The translations under genes and the position numbers were made by a program. Shown here piece by piece: positions 17,419 through 25,693 of a DNA stretch of 55,521 nucleotides; positions within the stretch are counted from its first letter, which is position 1, and each line of letters starts with the position of its first letter. The stretch covers positions 1 to 55,521 of the forward strand of contig DASXLG010000039.1 of NCBI GenBank assembly GCA_036496425.1, read 5' to 3'. Source of the stretch: Terriglobia bacterium. GTDB taxonomy: Bacteria > Acidobacteriota > Terriglobia > 20CM-2-55-15. The notes under the pieces were generated by a model that searched no databases, was not told the DNA's origin, and was given only the letters and a program-made list of their open reading frames with translations.

Positions 17419-18129
17419 ATGTCGAAAGTGGCAATTTTCAACATCGCAGTTTTGCCGATTATCATCATCGTTTTCGGCGGCTTCGTGTGCTTTTTCCGCC
17501 CGCCGCGTGCGGTGAGGACCATAAGTTTCGGTGCCTTCGCTGCACTTGCGTTTGTTTACGGATACACGTATTGGACTGATCATTTCGGGCCACTGCTTCC
17601 CGTTGGACAGGATACGGTCGTATCAGAGCTTATTATTGGCGTCATCGCTGGAATTGTCAGCGCGCTATTGGTCTGGGTCTTTACAGTATTCTTTAAAGAC
17701 AGCCTTTTGCCACGGTTTGAACAGCTTGTCTACCGTGGAATCGATATCAGCGGCGAGTGGTTCCTACAACCTGATACGAGACGTGACTCGAAATATGGGG
17801 AACTGGCGCAAAGTCAGGATCTACGGATCGATCAGCACGGGCACAAGTTGAGTGGCACCGCCCACCTGAGTCCAATGAGTGGAAATAAGCTTGAGCCACG
17901 CACTCTCGATCTGACAGCCGAGATTGCCGACCGCCTGGTGTCGGGCACGCTTCATTACAAGGATCATTCTCGAATCGGTCTGATCGCATTCCTCGGTCAG
18001 GTCGAGGGCGATGGCCGAAAAATCAGCGGTCAAATGGTCTTTTTCGATATCGCAGACAGCGAGATAACGGCGGACCCATTCGTTTGGGTAAAGCGATCCG
18101 ACAAAAACTACGGTCTTATAGCTGAATAA
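17419..18129 (+). CDS. Membrane-anchored beta-rich protein (3TM plus lipocalin-like domain)
   Basis: Protein of 236 residues. Three hydrophobic helices (about 5-27, 31-50 and 68-92) precede a soluble domain entered by VYRGIDISGEWFLQ. That domain is built of alternating strands such as LRIDQHGHKLSGTAHL, RLVSGTLHY and GRKISGQMVFFD, the pattern of a small up-and-down barrel. The design resembles Cap15-type effectors (membrane helices plus beta barrel with a GxW entry) and the neighbour at 16195-16899. No nucleotidyltransferase partner is visible. TATAAT overlaps the start codon region, so start and promoter are not well resolved. Confidence 0.6.
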   Translation: MSKVAIFNIAVLPIIIIVFGGFVCFFRPPRAVRTISFGAFAALAFVYGYTYWTDHFGPLLPVGQDTVVSELIIGVIAGIVSALLVWVFTVFFKDSLLPRFEQLVYRGIDISGEWFLQPDTRRDSKYGELAQSQDLRIDQHGHKLSGTAHLSPMSGNKLEPRTLDLTAEIADRLVSGTLHYKDHSRIGLIAFLGQVEGDGRKISGQMVFFDIADSEITADPFVWVKRSDKNYGLIAE

Positions 18130-18304
18130 AACGGATCGCCCAGATTGTCACCATCGTCGAAGTGGCGGCAGGACTTGTTCTCAAGGTGGGATATGCGATT
18201 GGATCTCATCACTACATTTCGATTTCCGTCAAATTCAAGATACTCCGTCGGACAAGGATCCCCGTGCCACGGGCAAAGGAGTTGCATTCTATTACCCAAA
18301 CGTT

Positions 18305-18367
18305 TTGTGGCTCACCGATGAGCGCTAATTCATTTGTAGCTCATTTTTTGGCTTTTGTGAGCCACAA
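18305..18367 (+). terminator. Hairpin with T-run downstream of the beta-rich protein gene
   Basis: Outer arms TTGTGGCTCAC (18305-18315) and GTGAGCCACAA (18357-18367) pair exactly. An inner ATGAGC (18318-18323) / GCTCAT (18339-18344) is followed by TTTTT. It lies 175 bp after the stop and may end that transcript. Confidence 0.45.
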
Positions 18368-18384
18368 CGCTGACATGCTTGACG

Positions 18385-18417
18385 CGGATTAATTTGCCAA
18401 TTCCGCCAATTAATCCG
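18385..18417. repeat. Degenerate inverted repeat of the CCAATTAAT family
   Basis: CGGATTAATT (18385-18394) pairs with AATTAATCCG (18408-18417). The core GCCAATTAAT is shared with the perfect palindrome at 47001-47064, so this may be a decayed relative. Confidence 0.45.
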
Positions 18418-18471
18418 TGGAATCAGCGGAATTTGCGGCTGTTTCCCGCGTTCGGCTGGGGAGTGCCGATC

Positions 18472-18979
18472 ATGAGACCAATTCAGGAGCAGAATTCACA
18501 CGTTCAGCGGGCCTGGAACGCCAATGCGGAGTTCTGGGATGGCTGAAGGAAACGACTTTCTCAATCTGCTGGTGTGGCCGGCTGTAGAAAGGTTGTTGCG
18601 GCCGCGGTCGGGCGAACGCCTGCTGGGTGTGGCATGCGGAAACGGAGTGACCTCACGGCGGCTGGCAAACGCCGGCGCGAGCAATCACTGCTTTTGATTT
18701 CTCAGAAGCGCTGATTCAACTCGCGAAGAAGCGGGGCTGCCAGACCATATCGACTATCGCGTCATCGACGCGACAAATCGCGCAGAGTTGCTTGGACTCG
18801 GAGCTGCTTCTTCGTTCGACGCGGTGCTTTGCAACATGGCGCTCATGGACATGGCGGACATCGATCCGCTGATGAATGCTCTACCCTCACTCCTTCGAAC
18901 CAACGGATCGCTCCAGTCGGTGAAGAATGATAGGTATTCCGCGCTGAAAAAAGATCTCAGGTTGATGCCTTACCCATAA
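18472..18979 (+). pseudogene. Class I SAM-dependent methyltransferase, multiply frameshifted and truncated
   Basis: The methyltransferase can be followed only by changing frame. From ATG 18472, after GGGGAG, the frame reads to VQRAWNANAEFWD and stops. A second frame gives GNDFLNLLVWPAVERLL and the SAM motif GERLLGVACGNGVTSRRLA, then stops near 18690. A third gives AFDFSEALIQLAKKR. A fourth, from about 18738, gives HIDYRVIDATNRAELL and FDAVLCNMALMDMADIDPLM, and diverges after LRTNGSLQSV. Three or more frameshifts and a lost C-terminus make function unlikely. Confidence 0.85.
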
Positions 18980-18998
18980 GCAGCAATAACTGGGTGAT

Positions 18999-19339
18999 AT
19001 GACTACCCAAGACCGAGACCGCTTAACTCTTCTCCAGGGACTCTCGATCTTTTAATACTCCGCACGCTGGTCCTCGGCCCTCAGCATGGCCAAGGTGTCG
19101 CGCGGGCGATTCAGGAGAACTCCGACAATGAATTACTGGTGGAACATGGAGCGCTCTATCCCGCACTGCAACGCCTTGAAGAACGGAAATGGATTGCGGC
19201 GGAGTGGGGAGTCTCAACCGGCGCGGCCCACTTTTACAAATTGACCAAAACCGGCCGCCATCATCTCGCCGAGGAGACTTCGCGCTGGAGACGGTTATCG
19301 TTGGCCATCGGCCGCATTCTTGGACCTGAGAAGGCGTGA
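18999..19339 (+). pseudogene. PadR family transcriptional regulator with a one-base frameshift
   Basis: The N-terminus MTTQDRDRLTLLQG is encoded from ATG 18999. The rest, TLDLLILRTLVLGPQHGQGV through the wing (LYPALQRLEERKWI, FYKLTKTGRHHL) to EKA, lies in another frame. Removing the shift near 19039 restores a full PadR of about 114 residues, so one base is missing. In Acidobacteriota such PadR genes usually precede ADOP/MacB-like permease genes, and a fragment of one follows. Confidence 0.8.
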
Positions 19340-19346
19340 GGCTCTG

Positions 19347-19529
19347 ATGTTCGAAAAGCGGGATCCTGACGACTTTAATTTGAAAAGAAAGAAGGGGCCA
19401 ATCACTTTGTCGTCTCGCGACAATTTTGGACGCTTCGCCTTCAGACGAAGGAAGGTTATTACGCATATTGACGCCGGTGTGCCATCCCGGATCTCCAATT
19501 TCCAACCTCCAATTTCGAATTTCCAATAG
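19347..19529 (+). pseudogene. Truncated start of an ADOP/MacB-like permease
   Basis: The frame opens MFEKRDPDDFN, like the start of PadR-linked permeases (a basic tract followed by DDF), then loses similarity. It ends in short direct repeats of the type CCAATTTCCAA around 19495-19530. Only the context and about ten residues support the identification. Confidence 0.35.
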
Positions 19530-19641
19530 CCAGGAAAGTCGTAGATCCGTCACATCACTGTCACTCTTCTGTTACACACACTTGTTATTCAACGGAGGCG
19601 GGGTTTTTCAGACTCCGCTAATCTAAAAATCAGGAGTTTCA

Positions 19642-21447
19642 ATGGTGCAAAACCGATTCTACATACGCTTGTGTGCGTTGTTCCTCGTTGGAACGTTGGG
19701 CAGCCTGAAGGCTTCCGCCTCCGATATCAAGAAGGTCTTCGTGATTGCCCTGGAGAATCACAACTGGACGCAGCCGGTCAGCAACCCCGGCGGGATCCAG
19801 CCGGTCTTTAACAATCCCATCAACGCGCCGTTCATCTACAGTCTCGTGAATGGGACGGCCACAGCGGTGATTAATGGCGCAACCGTTAACATCAGCCAGC
19901 AGACCTCCTATGCCAAGGCCTACTACAACGCCCTGGCCACTCCAACCGGAAACAATCCTTCGATTCATCCATCGGAGCCCAACTATCTGTGGGCCGAAGC
20001 CGGCACCAACTTCGGCGTTCTTAACGATAACGATCCCTTCGCGAGCAGTGGCGGGACGAATCAGAATACGGTACGGCACTTGAGCGGTTTTCTACAGGTC
20101 GCCGGCAGGACATGGAGATCGTACCAGGAAGACGCGGACCTGCTTACGACCGGCATGACGAATATGCCCGGGATGCTCACCAACACCCCTCTGCCCCGGG
20201 CAAGTTGGACCGTTCCTGCGACCAGCTTCTCCGGAAATTTTGTTTCTGGCTTCAATGCTTATAACGGATCAAGCCAGTACAACTATGCGACCAAACACAA
20301 TCCCATGGCCTACTTCACAGATACGAACGGCGGCCCCAATTTTGGTCCCAGCAACCCGCTGTCCCAGAGCCACGCGCCTTTGCAACAGTTGCAGTTCGAT
20401 CTTGCCAGTAATACGGTGGCCGACTACAACTGGATTACGCCGAACCAGTACAACGACATGCACACGGCGCTCAGCGCCAGCGCACCCATTAAGGGCACGG
20501 AAGTGATTGCAGGGTTCACCGGCGACGGGCTCCAGATCAAGCAGGGCGACGACTTCCTGAAACAGTTGGTTCCCATGATCATGGCATCACAGGCATACAG
20601 GGATCACGGCGTGATTATTATCTGGACGGACGAAACCGAACCCGCAGGCGCAGGCGACACACCGTCCCAGAACGACTTCCAGCACACGCTGGCCGAGATC
20701 GTCATCTCCGCGGACGCTCATGCCAACGTGAACGGCCTCCCCTACGGAAGCCCGGTGGTTTACACGCATTCTTCGGACTTGCTCACCATGCAGGAAATCT
20801 TCGGTGTGGGACCGGCTATCGGCGATGCAGCGAACGCCACCGATCTGTCAGACCTGTTCAATCCGGGCGTCATCTCGGATGACAACGTCAACGTCAAGGG
20901 AAACCTCACTATTTCTGCGGGTCAGTCCATAACCCTCAGTCAAGGCGCGGTCGTGAACGGCAACGTCATGGTGAACGGCGGCACGTTATTCCTGACCAAC
21001 GGCTCGCGTATCGGCGGCAACCTGCAGGTTTCGAGCGGCGATGTTACGGTCACGAACAGCACGGTTGGCGGAAACGCGCAATTCAACGGCGGCTCCTTCT
21101 CGATCGGATCCGGCACCGTCATCCAGGGCAACCTCCAGGCTAATGGCCTGCCGGGTGGCAGCGCAATCCTCAATCTGGTGTGCGGCGCCTCGATCGGCGG
21201 CAACCTGCAGTATCAGAACAACGCCGGCGCGGCCGTGATTGGCGGCCCGACAGTGCTTGCCACGAGTACTTTCGCGAGTTGCCCCGGAAACGTCGTCAAT
21301 GGAAATATGCAGGTCGACAACAACTCCAGCCAGATTCAGGTGTACAACAACAAAGTGAAGAACAACCTGCAATGCCAGCAGAATTCCTCCATCCAAGGCG
21401 GAGGTGATACAGCCAGGAACCAACAGGGGCAGTGCTCGGCGTTCTGA
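19642..21447 (+). CDS. Secreted phosphoesterase (PF04185) with beta-helix C-terminal tail
   Basis: Exported protein of 601 residues with a signal peptide cleaved after KASA near residue 27. The catalytic part (about 30-410) belongs to the phosphoesterase/phospholipase C-acid phosphatase family, with the metal-site motif VIALENHNW and the later IIIWTDETEP; it would hydrolyse phosphate esters outside the cytoplasm. Residues 415-600 are repeats around GGNLQVSSG, GNVMVNGG and GGNAQFNGG, a right-handed beta-helix of the bactofilin/polymer-forming type. AGGAG precedes the ATG. The tail may anchor or multimerise the enzyme; this is inference. Confidence 0.85.
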   Translation: MVQNRFYIRLCALFLVGTLGSLKASASDIKKVFVIALENHNWTQPVSNPGGIQPVFNNPINAPFIYSLVNGTATAVINGATVNISQQTSYAKAYYNALATPTGNNPSIHPSEPNYLWAEAGTNFGVLNDNDPFASSGGTNQNTVRHLSGFLQVAGRTWRSYQEDADLLTTGMTNMPGMLTNTPLPRASWTVPATSFSGNFVSGFNAYNGSSQYNYATKHNPMAYFTDTNGGPNFGPSNPLSQSHAPLQQLQFDLASNTVADYNWITPNQYNDMHTALSASAPIKGTEVIAGFTGDGLQIKQGDDFLKQLVPMIMASQAYRDHGVIIIWTDETEPAGAGDTPSQNDFQHTLAEIVISADAHANVNGLPYGSPVVYTHSSDLLTMQEIFGVGPAIGDAANATDLSDLFNPGVISDDNVNVKGNLTISAGQSITLSQGAVVNGNVMVNGGTLFLTNGSRIGGNLQVSSGDVTVTNSTVGGNAQFNGGSFSIGSGTVIQGNLQANGLPGGSAILNLVCGASIGGNLQYQNNAGAAVIGGPTVLATSTFASCPGNVVNGNMQVDNNSSQIQVYNNKVKNNLQCQQNSSIQGGGDTARNQQGQCSAF

Positions 21448-21474
21448 TTCATTCCTCGTACTGACCTGTTCCCT

Positions 21475-21506
21475 CCGGGTCCGATGCCTTCAGGCATCGG
21501 ACCCGG
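21475..21506. terminator. Bidirectional hairpin between convergent genes
   Basis: Perfect 14-bp stem CCGGGTCCGATGCC (21475-21488) / GGCATCGGACCCGG (21493-21506) with the stable loop TTCA. It touches the stop codon of the minus-strand gene at 21507-21509. It can serve both converging transcripts; no long T-run is present. Confidence 0.7.
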
Positions 21507-22751
21507 TCAGCGTTGACGGGACGCGGGCAGCACCGTCAGTTTTCCGAATTCACCATCGGACTCGCTGTTTGGACCCGCCGTGAAGTAGAGCGAATTCGCA
21601 TCGCCGAGGCTGACGCCATTGCCGAACACCAATCCCCATATCCCGTCGATCTTGATCACATCGCCACGCTCGTCTCTCAGGTTGCCTGTGAAGTTGCCGG
21701 TTTTGGGATCGAAGGCGGCAATGGTTCCGTCACCGAAATTGGACACCAGGAGGTCACCGCCGAATTTGCCGAAGGCGGACGGCGCAATCGCCATGCCCCA
21801 AGGGGAGTTGAGCTTTCCCTGGTCTTTGAAATCCTTCACCAGAGTGCCATCCTCATTATATTCGACGACATGACCGTTGCCCGGGCCGTCCTTCTGTTCC
21901 ATCCCTTCATCTCCGTCGGGATTAAACATGGCGTAAGCCACATACAAATGGCCGGCTATGCCGGCAATGTTGTATACGTGCAGTCCGCCAACGTCTTTAG
22001 GCGTCTGGAAGTGAAAGGACGAGGTGATGTCCCGCCACTGATTATTAAATACCTGGATGGCATTATTCCGGAAATCCGTTGCGAACAGGAGGTTTCCTCC
22101 CGCACGGGTGTAGGCCGGAGTGTTGTAAACATTAACGGTCATCGCCGCGCCGCTGAAAACGCAGTTGGCCTTGTAGGGGTAGTGGCCCGTCTTGGAATAG
22201 TCGATGATCACCGGCGCGCTGGTCATAGAGACTGCGGTACTCAAGCGCCAGGCATTGATGGCGCCATCTTCCGTGACGAAAGCAAATTTAGCCGCCCCGG
22301 ATGTTCCCCCGGAAATGGGTTGGGGCGGGTTGGTGGAATAGTTGAGCGCCGGCCCGGAGACCGGGAATTCGATGGGCTGTCCCGGTATGTCGCTGGCTGC
22401 GTTATAAGCCAGGCCGGTGACGGTCGCAAATCCGTGATCGGTAAACCCAGGCGTATCGAGCGTCACGCTCTTTAAGCCATCCTGATGCAGGGGATTGCCC
22501 TCGACGTCCCCAATGTATTCCACCGAATTACCGGTTTTGGCGTTGTTGATCCAGAAATGGCCGCCCGCGCCCGGCGGACGGACGGCGATCCCCCAGGCAT
22601 TGAGCATCGTCTTGTCCACCATCTTGGGCTTAAGAGCCGGATCGTTGGCAACAAGAATGGTCTGCGCAAACCGGTTGCCCTGCGCTGACGCCGGAATCCC
22701 AATGCTCTGTGCCAGTATCGTAAAGGCAACAACCTTTATTAGCGTTTTCAT
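21507..22751 (-). CDS. TIGR03118 family exported beta-propeller-like protein
   Basis: Protein of 414 residues with a signal peptide (cleavage near IPASAQ, about residue 23). It carries the family's opening VANDPALKPKMVDKTMLNAWGIAV and GGHFWINNAKTGNSVEYIG, here cited as neighbouring segments, and later NSPWGMAIAPSAFGKFGGDLLVSNFGDG. These fit TIGR03118 proteins, thought to fold as NHL-like propellers. No enzymatic role is known. It shares a hairpin terminator with the phosphoesterase gene. Confidence 0.85.
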   Translation of the reverse strand: MKTLIKVVAFTILAQSIGIPASAQGNRFAQTILVANDPALKPKMVDKTMLNAWGIAVRPPGAGGHFWINNAKTGNSVEYIGDVEGNPLHQDGLKSVTLDTPGFTDHGFATVTGLAYNAASDIPGQPIEFPVSGPALNYSTNPPQPISGGTSGAAKFAFVTEDGAINAWRLSTAVSMTSAPVIIDYSKTGHYPYKANCVFSGAAMTVNVYNTPAYTRAGGNLLFATDFRNNAIQVFNNQWRDITSSFHFQTPKDVGGLHVYNIAGIAGHLYVAYAMFNPDGDEGMEQKDGPGNGHVVEYNEDGTLVKDFKDQGKLNSPWGMAIAPSAFGKFGGDLLVSNFGDGTIAAFDPKTGNFTGNLRDERGDVIKIDGIWGLVFGNGVSLGDANSLYFTAGPNSESDGEFGKLTVLPASRQR

Positions 22752-22847
22752 AATGTCGACCTCCGGGAAACAAATGAAAACTGCATTTTCTTAGACGCCG
22801 TATGTATTTTCTATGACAGATGAATGACTTTTCTGTGTAGGTGCGGT

Positions 22848-23615
22848 CTATTTGTTCTTCCACTGGGGAGGCCGCTTCTCAAGGAATGCCGTCATCCCCT
22901 CCGCCATATCTTCTGTCCGGATGAGGTCGCGCACATAAAGCTCGTGCGCGCGGTCCAGCGCGCTTTCGAAATGGCGGCCGGCGCCTTCGCGAAGGGCGCG
23001 TTTCGCTAAGGCAAGAGCAGCAGAGCTCTTCATGAGAAGCTTGTCGACGTAGGAGTCTATGGTTTCGGTCATCCGCTCGCGCGCGACAACCTTATTGACG
23101 AGGCCGAAACGTTCGGCGGCGGCGGCGCCGACGGGTTCGCCGAGCAGGATCATCTCCGAGGCGCGGTGGAACCCGATCGCACCCGGCAAATAGGCGACCG
23201 CAACCGGAGGATAGCAACCCAGTCCGATCTCGGGCTGGCCGATTTGCGCGTTATCCGCCGCGACAATTAGATCGCACATCATCGCCAGTTCGGCTCCGCC
23301 GCCGAGCGTGTGGCCGTGAATCGCGGCGATGCTGATGCAGTCCGATTTACGCATCCGGAGGATGAAATGGTGAAACTTCTCCAGAGCGCTTTCAATCCGG
23401 GCAGGCGCGTGATCGGCAACATCGACGCCGGCCGAGAACCCGCGATCGCCCGCCCCCGAAATAACAGCGACCTGGGCTTTCAAATCCTCGACTTCCGACC
23501 AAGCGGCGTTCAGCTCGTCCAGCATCTGAAGATTGATCACATTCAATGGAGGCCGATCGAGAACGATACTGGCAACGCGCGGCCCGGGATGAAACCGAAT
23601 CGTCGAATATTCCAT
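22848..23615 (-). CDS. Enoyl-CoA hydratase/isomerase family protein
   Basis: Crotonase-fold enzyme of 255 residues. The motif GHTLGGGAELAMMCDLIVAA gives the oxyanion hole and first catalytic glutamate; the second lies in AQIGQPEIGLG. DRPPLNVINLQMLDEL and FSAGVDVADH resemble cyclohexa-1,5-dienecarbonyl-CoA hydratases, which some relatives are named after, but substrate is unproven. It starts one base after the pseudopilin stop, so it is the last gene of the pilus/secretion operon, an unexpected partner. A terminator is not obvious after its stop. Confidence 0.87.
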   Translation of the reverse strand: MEYSTIRFHPGPRVASIVLDRPPLNVINLQMLDELNAAWSEVEDLKAQVAVISGAGDRGFSAGVDVADHAPARIESALEKFHHFILRMRKSDCISIAAIHGHTLGGGAELAMMCDLIVAADNAQIGQPEIGLGCYPPVAVAYLPGAIGFHRASEMILLGEPVGAAAAERFGLVNKVVARERMTETIDSYVDKLLMKSSAALALAKRALREGAGRHFESALDRAHELYVRDLIRTEDMAEGMTAFLEKRPPQWKNK

Positions 23616-23616
23616 G

Positions 23617-24567
23617 CTATTTCGGCTGCTGGCCCGTTCCGAACGAAGAACCTCCCAGCGGGCCGAATGCCGACGACGTTGGCGTCTGGCCGGAGGACTG
23701 CCCGGTAATCGGATTCGGCGCCTGTCCTGGCGTCTGACTTGAAGTCTGAAACGGATTGGTTGATGTTTGCCCGTTTGCGGGAACTCCGCCTTGCGGATTC
23801 AACTGTTGCGGATTGAGCTGGCCCTGTTGTCCGAGAATGGCGACGAATTCCCACTCCCTGTATTTCTGGCGGTTGTTATAGATTTTGAGCGATGGCTTGT
23901 CGGAATCGGAGGCGACTCCGACAATTCCCCGGCTGACCCCGGTCGTCTGGCTCAGAGTGTTTGCTCCCTGAAGGCCTTGCCCCGGTTGCGTATTCGTCGA
24001 TTGGCCCGGCTGCTGTGCGGATTGCTGCCCGAATCCCTGCTGTTGCCCGGCCGGTGCACTGAATCCCGGCGTGGTTGTGGACGAACTGTTGCCGGTTCCA
24101 AACCCGGTTCCAAAGCCTCCGCCGGGTTGCTGCGGGTTCTGCGTCTGGGACTGGAAGGGCTGTTGCCCGATTTGAGTTCCTGTCGAGGTGTTGCCGAACA
24201 GGGGCTGATTATTCATGTTCTGCTGAAGTATCGTGGAGCCGTTCAGACTCCCGTCGGGATTAAGCGTAATCAGCCGGAAATCTTTGCCCGTGATCGGGTC
24301 CTTGTACGCATGCCGCAAAAAACGCAAGCCGTTGGTTGAAAGGAGCTGATCGACGGAGGTCGGATACACTCCCAGCTTGCGCTGATATTTCTGTATGGCG
24401 CGAGTGTATTCACCGCCGCGGAAAATCAATTCTGCTTCCTGTTCCCGCTTCATCTGTGTCTGGTACGCAGGGATCGCCGCAGCGATGAAGATCGACGTGA
24501 TGGTGGCAAACATCACAATTGCGGCAAGCGAAAAACCGGCGTCGCCGCGGTGAGTCTTCTTAGTCAT
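23617..24567 (-). CDS. Type II secretion/type IV pilus pseudopilin with low-complexity tail
   Basis: Pseudopilin of 316 residues with a prepilin-like start: a basic leader ending in G, then FSLAAIVMFATITSIFIAAAIP. The glutamate at position +5 that most pilins have is absent. The helix continues to about residue 60 (YQTQMKREQEAELIFRGGEY) and a short globular part contains GVYPTSVDQLL as in GspG-like proteins. Residues 140-316 are mostly Gln, Gly, Pro, Ser and Thr, probably disordered. It overlaps the preceding gene by 4 bp. It could be a minor tip or base pseudopilin. Confidence 0.8.
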   Translation of the reverse strand: MTKKTHRGDAGFSLAAIVMFATITSIFIAAAIPAYQTQMKREQEAELIFRGGEYTRAIQKYQRKLGVYPTSVDQLLSTNGLRFLRHAYKDPITGKDFRLITLNPDGSLNGSTILQQNMNNQPLFGNTSTGTQIGQQPFQSQTQNPQQPGGGFGTGFGTGNSSSTTTPGFSAPAGQQQGFGQQSAQQPGQSTNTQPGQGLQGANTLSQTTGVSRGIVGVASDSDKPSLKIYNNRQKYREWEFVAILGQQGQLNPQQLNPQGGVPANGQTSTNPFQTSSQTPGQAPNPITGQSSGQTPTSSAFGPLGGSSFGTGQQPK

Positions 24568-25139
24568 TTCGCGAGGGGCAGCGATTGCCGGCGGTTGTAC
24601 GCAAGATCTTCGACATCGACAACCTTGTCCGTAATCGCCAGAATCCGGTAGCGGCCCATCAATACTTCGCCAACCGTAACGTTGTAGTGTCTGGTGTCGT
24701 CGCCAATAACTGCGGTGAACCCGCCGGTCGGCGTATCCAGCGTCAGATAGCCCTGATACTTGAGAGGAATCGGCGGCGGCCCCGGCGGAGCAACCGGCGC
24801 CTGCTGGCGTATCCCGCCAGGAGGCACGCCAAAACCGCCCGGCTGCGAAGACCCGGGCGAAGAGAGCCCCCGCTGCACCGAAGGAGGTGGCGGCGGCTGC
24901 CTGTATTCGAAAATATTCTTCCTTCCGACGTCTGCATCTCCTTCGGACTTATCCAAAAGATTCATACGGATACTGGCGTCGCTCGGCGCCGGGGGATTCG
25001 CCGAGGTCTTTGTTTCCGGCGGCTGCACGGCAGCGGTCGTCGCCGGCTGATTCATCCAGTAACCCATCACGAGAATGAGCCCCAAAACAGCCAGAAGGAC
25101 AACCAGAATGCTGAGTTTCCGCCGATCCTGTTTACTCAT
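24564..25139 (-). CDS. PilP/GspC-like inner membrane protein of the pilus operon
   Basis: Protein of 191 residues with one membrane span near residues 10-28, a long Pro/Gly-rich linker (about 35-125), and a small C-terminal strand-rich domain beginning KYQGYLTLDTPTGG and ending RYRILAITDKVVDVEDLAY. The motif GRKNIFEYRQPPPP is typical of PilP/GspC neighbours. Order after pilM, pilN and pilO fits PilP, which links PilN/PilO to the secretin. It overlaps both neighbours by 4 bp. No secretin gene follows. Confidence 0.7.
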   Translation of the reverse strand: MSKQDRRKLSILVVLLAVLGLILVMGYWMNQPATTAAVQPPETKTSANPPAPSDASIRMNLLDKSEGDADVGRKNIFEYRQPPPPPSVQRGLSSPGSSQPGGFGVPPGGIRQQAPVAPPGPPPIPLKYQGYLTLDTPTGGFTAVIGDDTRHYNVTVGEVLMGRYRILAITDKVVDVEDLAYNRRQSLPLAK

Positions 25140-25693
25140 TGATAGAAGAACGTTTCCAGATTCAATGCCATTACCAGATCCCGGGTCGCGGTCTCCGAAC
25201 CGCCTTGAACGTCGATAGAGTTGATAATGAAAAATGTCTGGGACTCTTCGAGCTCTTTGAGCAGGTTGACGACGTTTTGATAAGGTCCGGTCACCGGTAA
25301 TCTTATTTTAACGGAATACAGTCCATATTGCGGAGCCTGATCGATGGTGTAATCCTGATGCAGATTTTTGACCCCGGTCTTTTGCACGGCCTCTTCCAGG
25401 AGCGGCAAAAGTTCGGACCAACCCGGGGTTCGCGGCAGAAAATGCATTGTGATCAGTTGAGCGCGGTCCTGCGCTGAGGTTTCGAGCTGCTTACTGAGTT
25501 TATCCAGCCGGTCGATCTTTTGCCGGCGGGTTGTCCCCTCGACCCGTGTTTTCTGAATCGAATCCTGCAGCCTGAAATACTCGGAGCGCACCGGACGATA
25601 AAGAATCACATAGAAGAGAATGTTCACGACGGCGATCGTCCCCAGCACCCCGGCGAACAGATAGTGTTGCCGCTGACGGCGATACGTTTTCAT
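25136..25693 (-). CDS. pilO: Type IV pilus assembly protein PilO-like
   Basis: Protein of 185 residues: one membrane span near 14-31, a coiled coil at about 40-75 (RLQDSIQKTRVEGTTRRQKI), and a ferredoxin-like periplasmic domain including YSVKIRLPVTGPYQNVVNLL and LEESQTFFIINSIDVQGG, the pattern of PilO. It would pair with PilN in the inner-membrane alignment complex. It overlaps pilN by 4 bp. Confidence 0.82.
   Translation of the reverse strand: MKTYRRQRQHYLFAGVLGTIAVVNILFYVILYRPVRSEYFRLQDSIQKTRVEGTTRRQKIDRLDKLSKQLETSAQDRAQLITMHFLPRTPGWSELLPLLEEAVQKTGVKNLHQDYTIDQAPQYGLYSVKIRLPVTGPYQNVVNLLKELEESQTFFIINSIDVQGGSETATRDLVMALNLETFFYQ

Noticed and set aside
18999-19339. Programmed frameshift in the PadR gene
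   Set aside because: No slippery heptamer or following stem is evident, and the neighbouring genes are broken, so a mutation or sequencing error is simpler.
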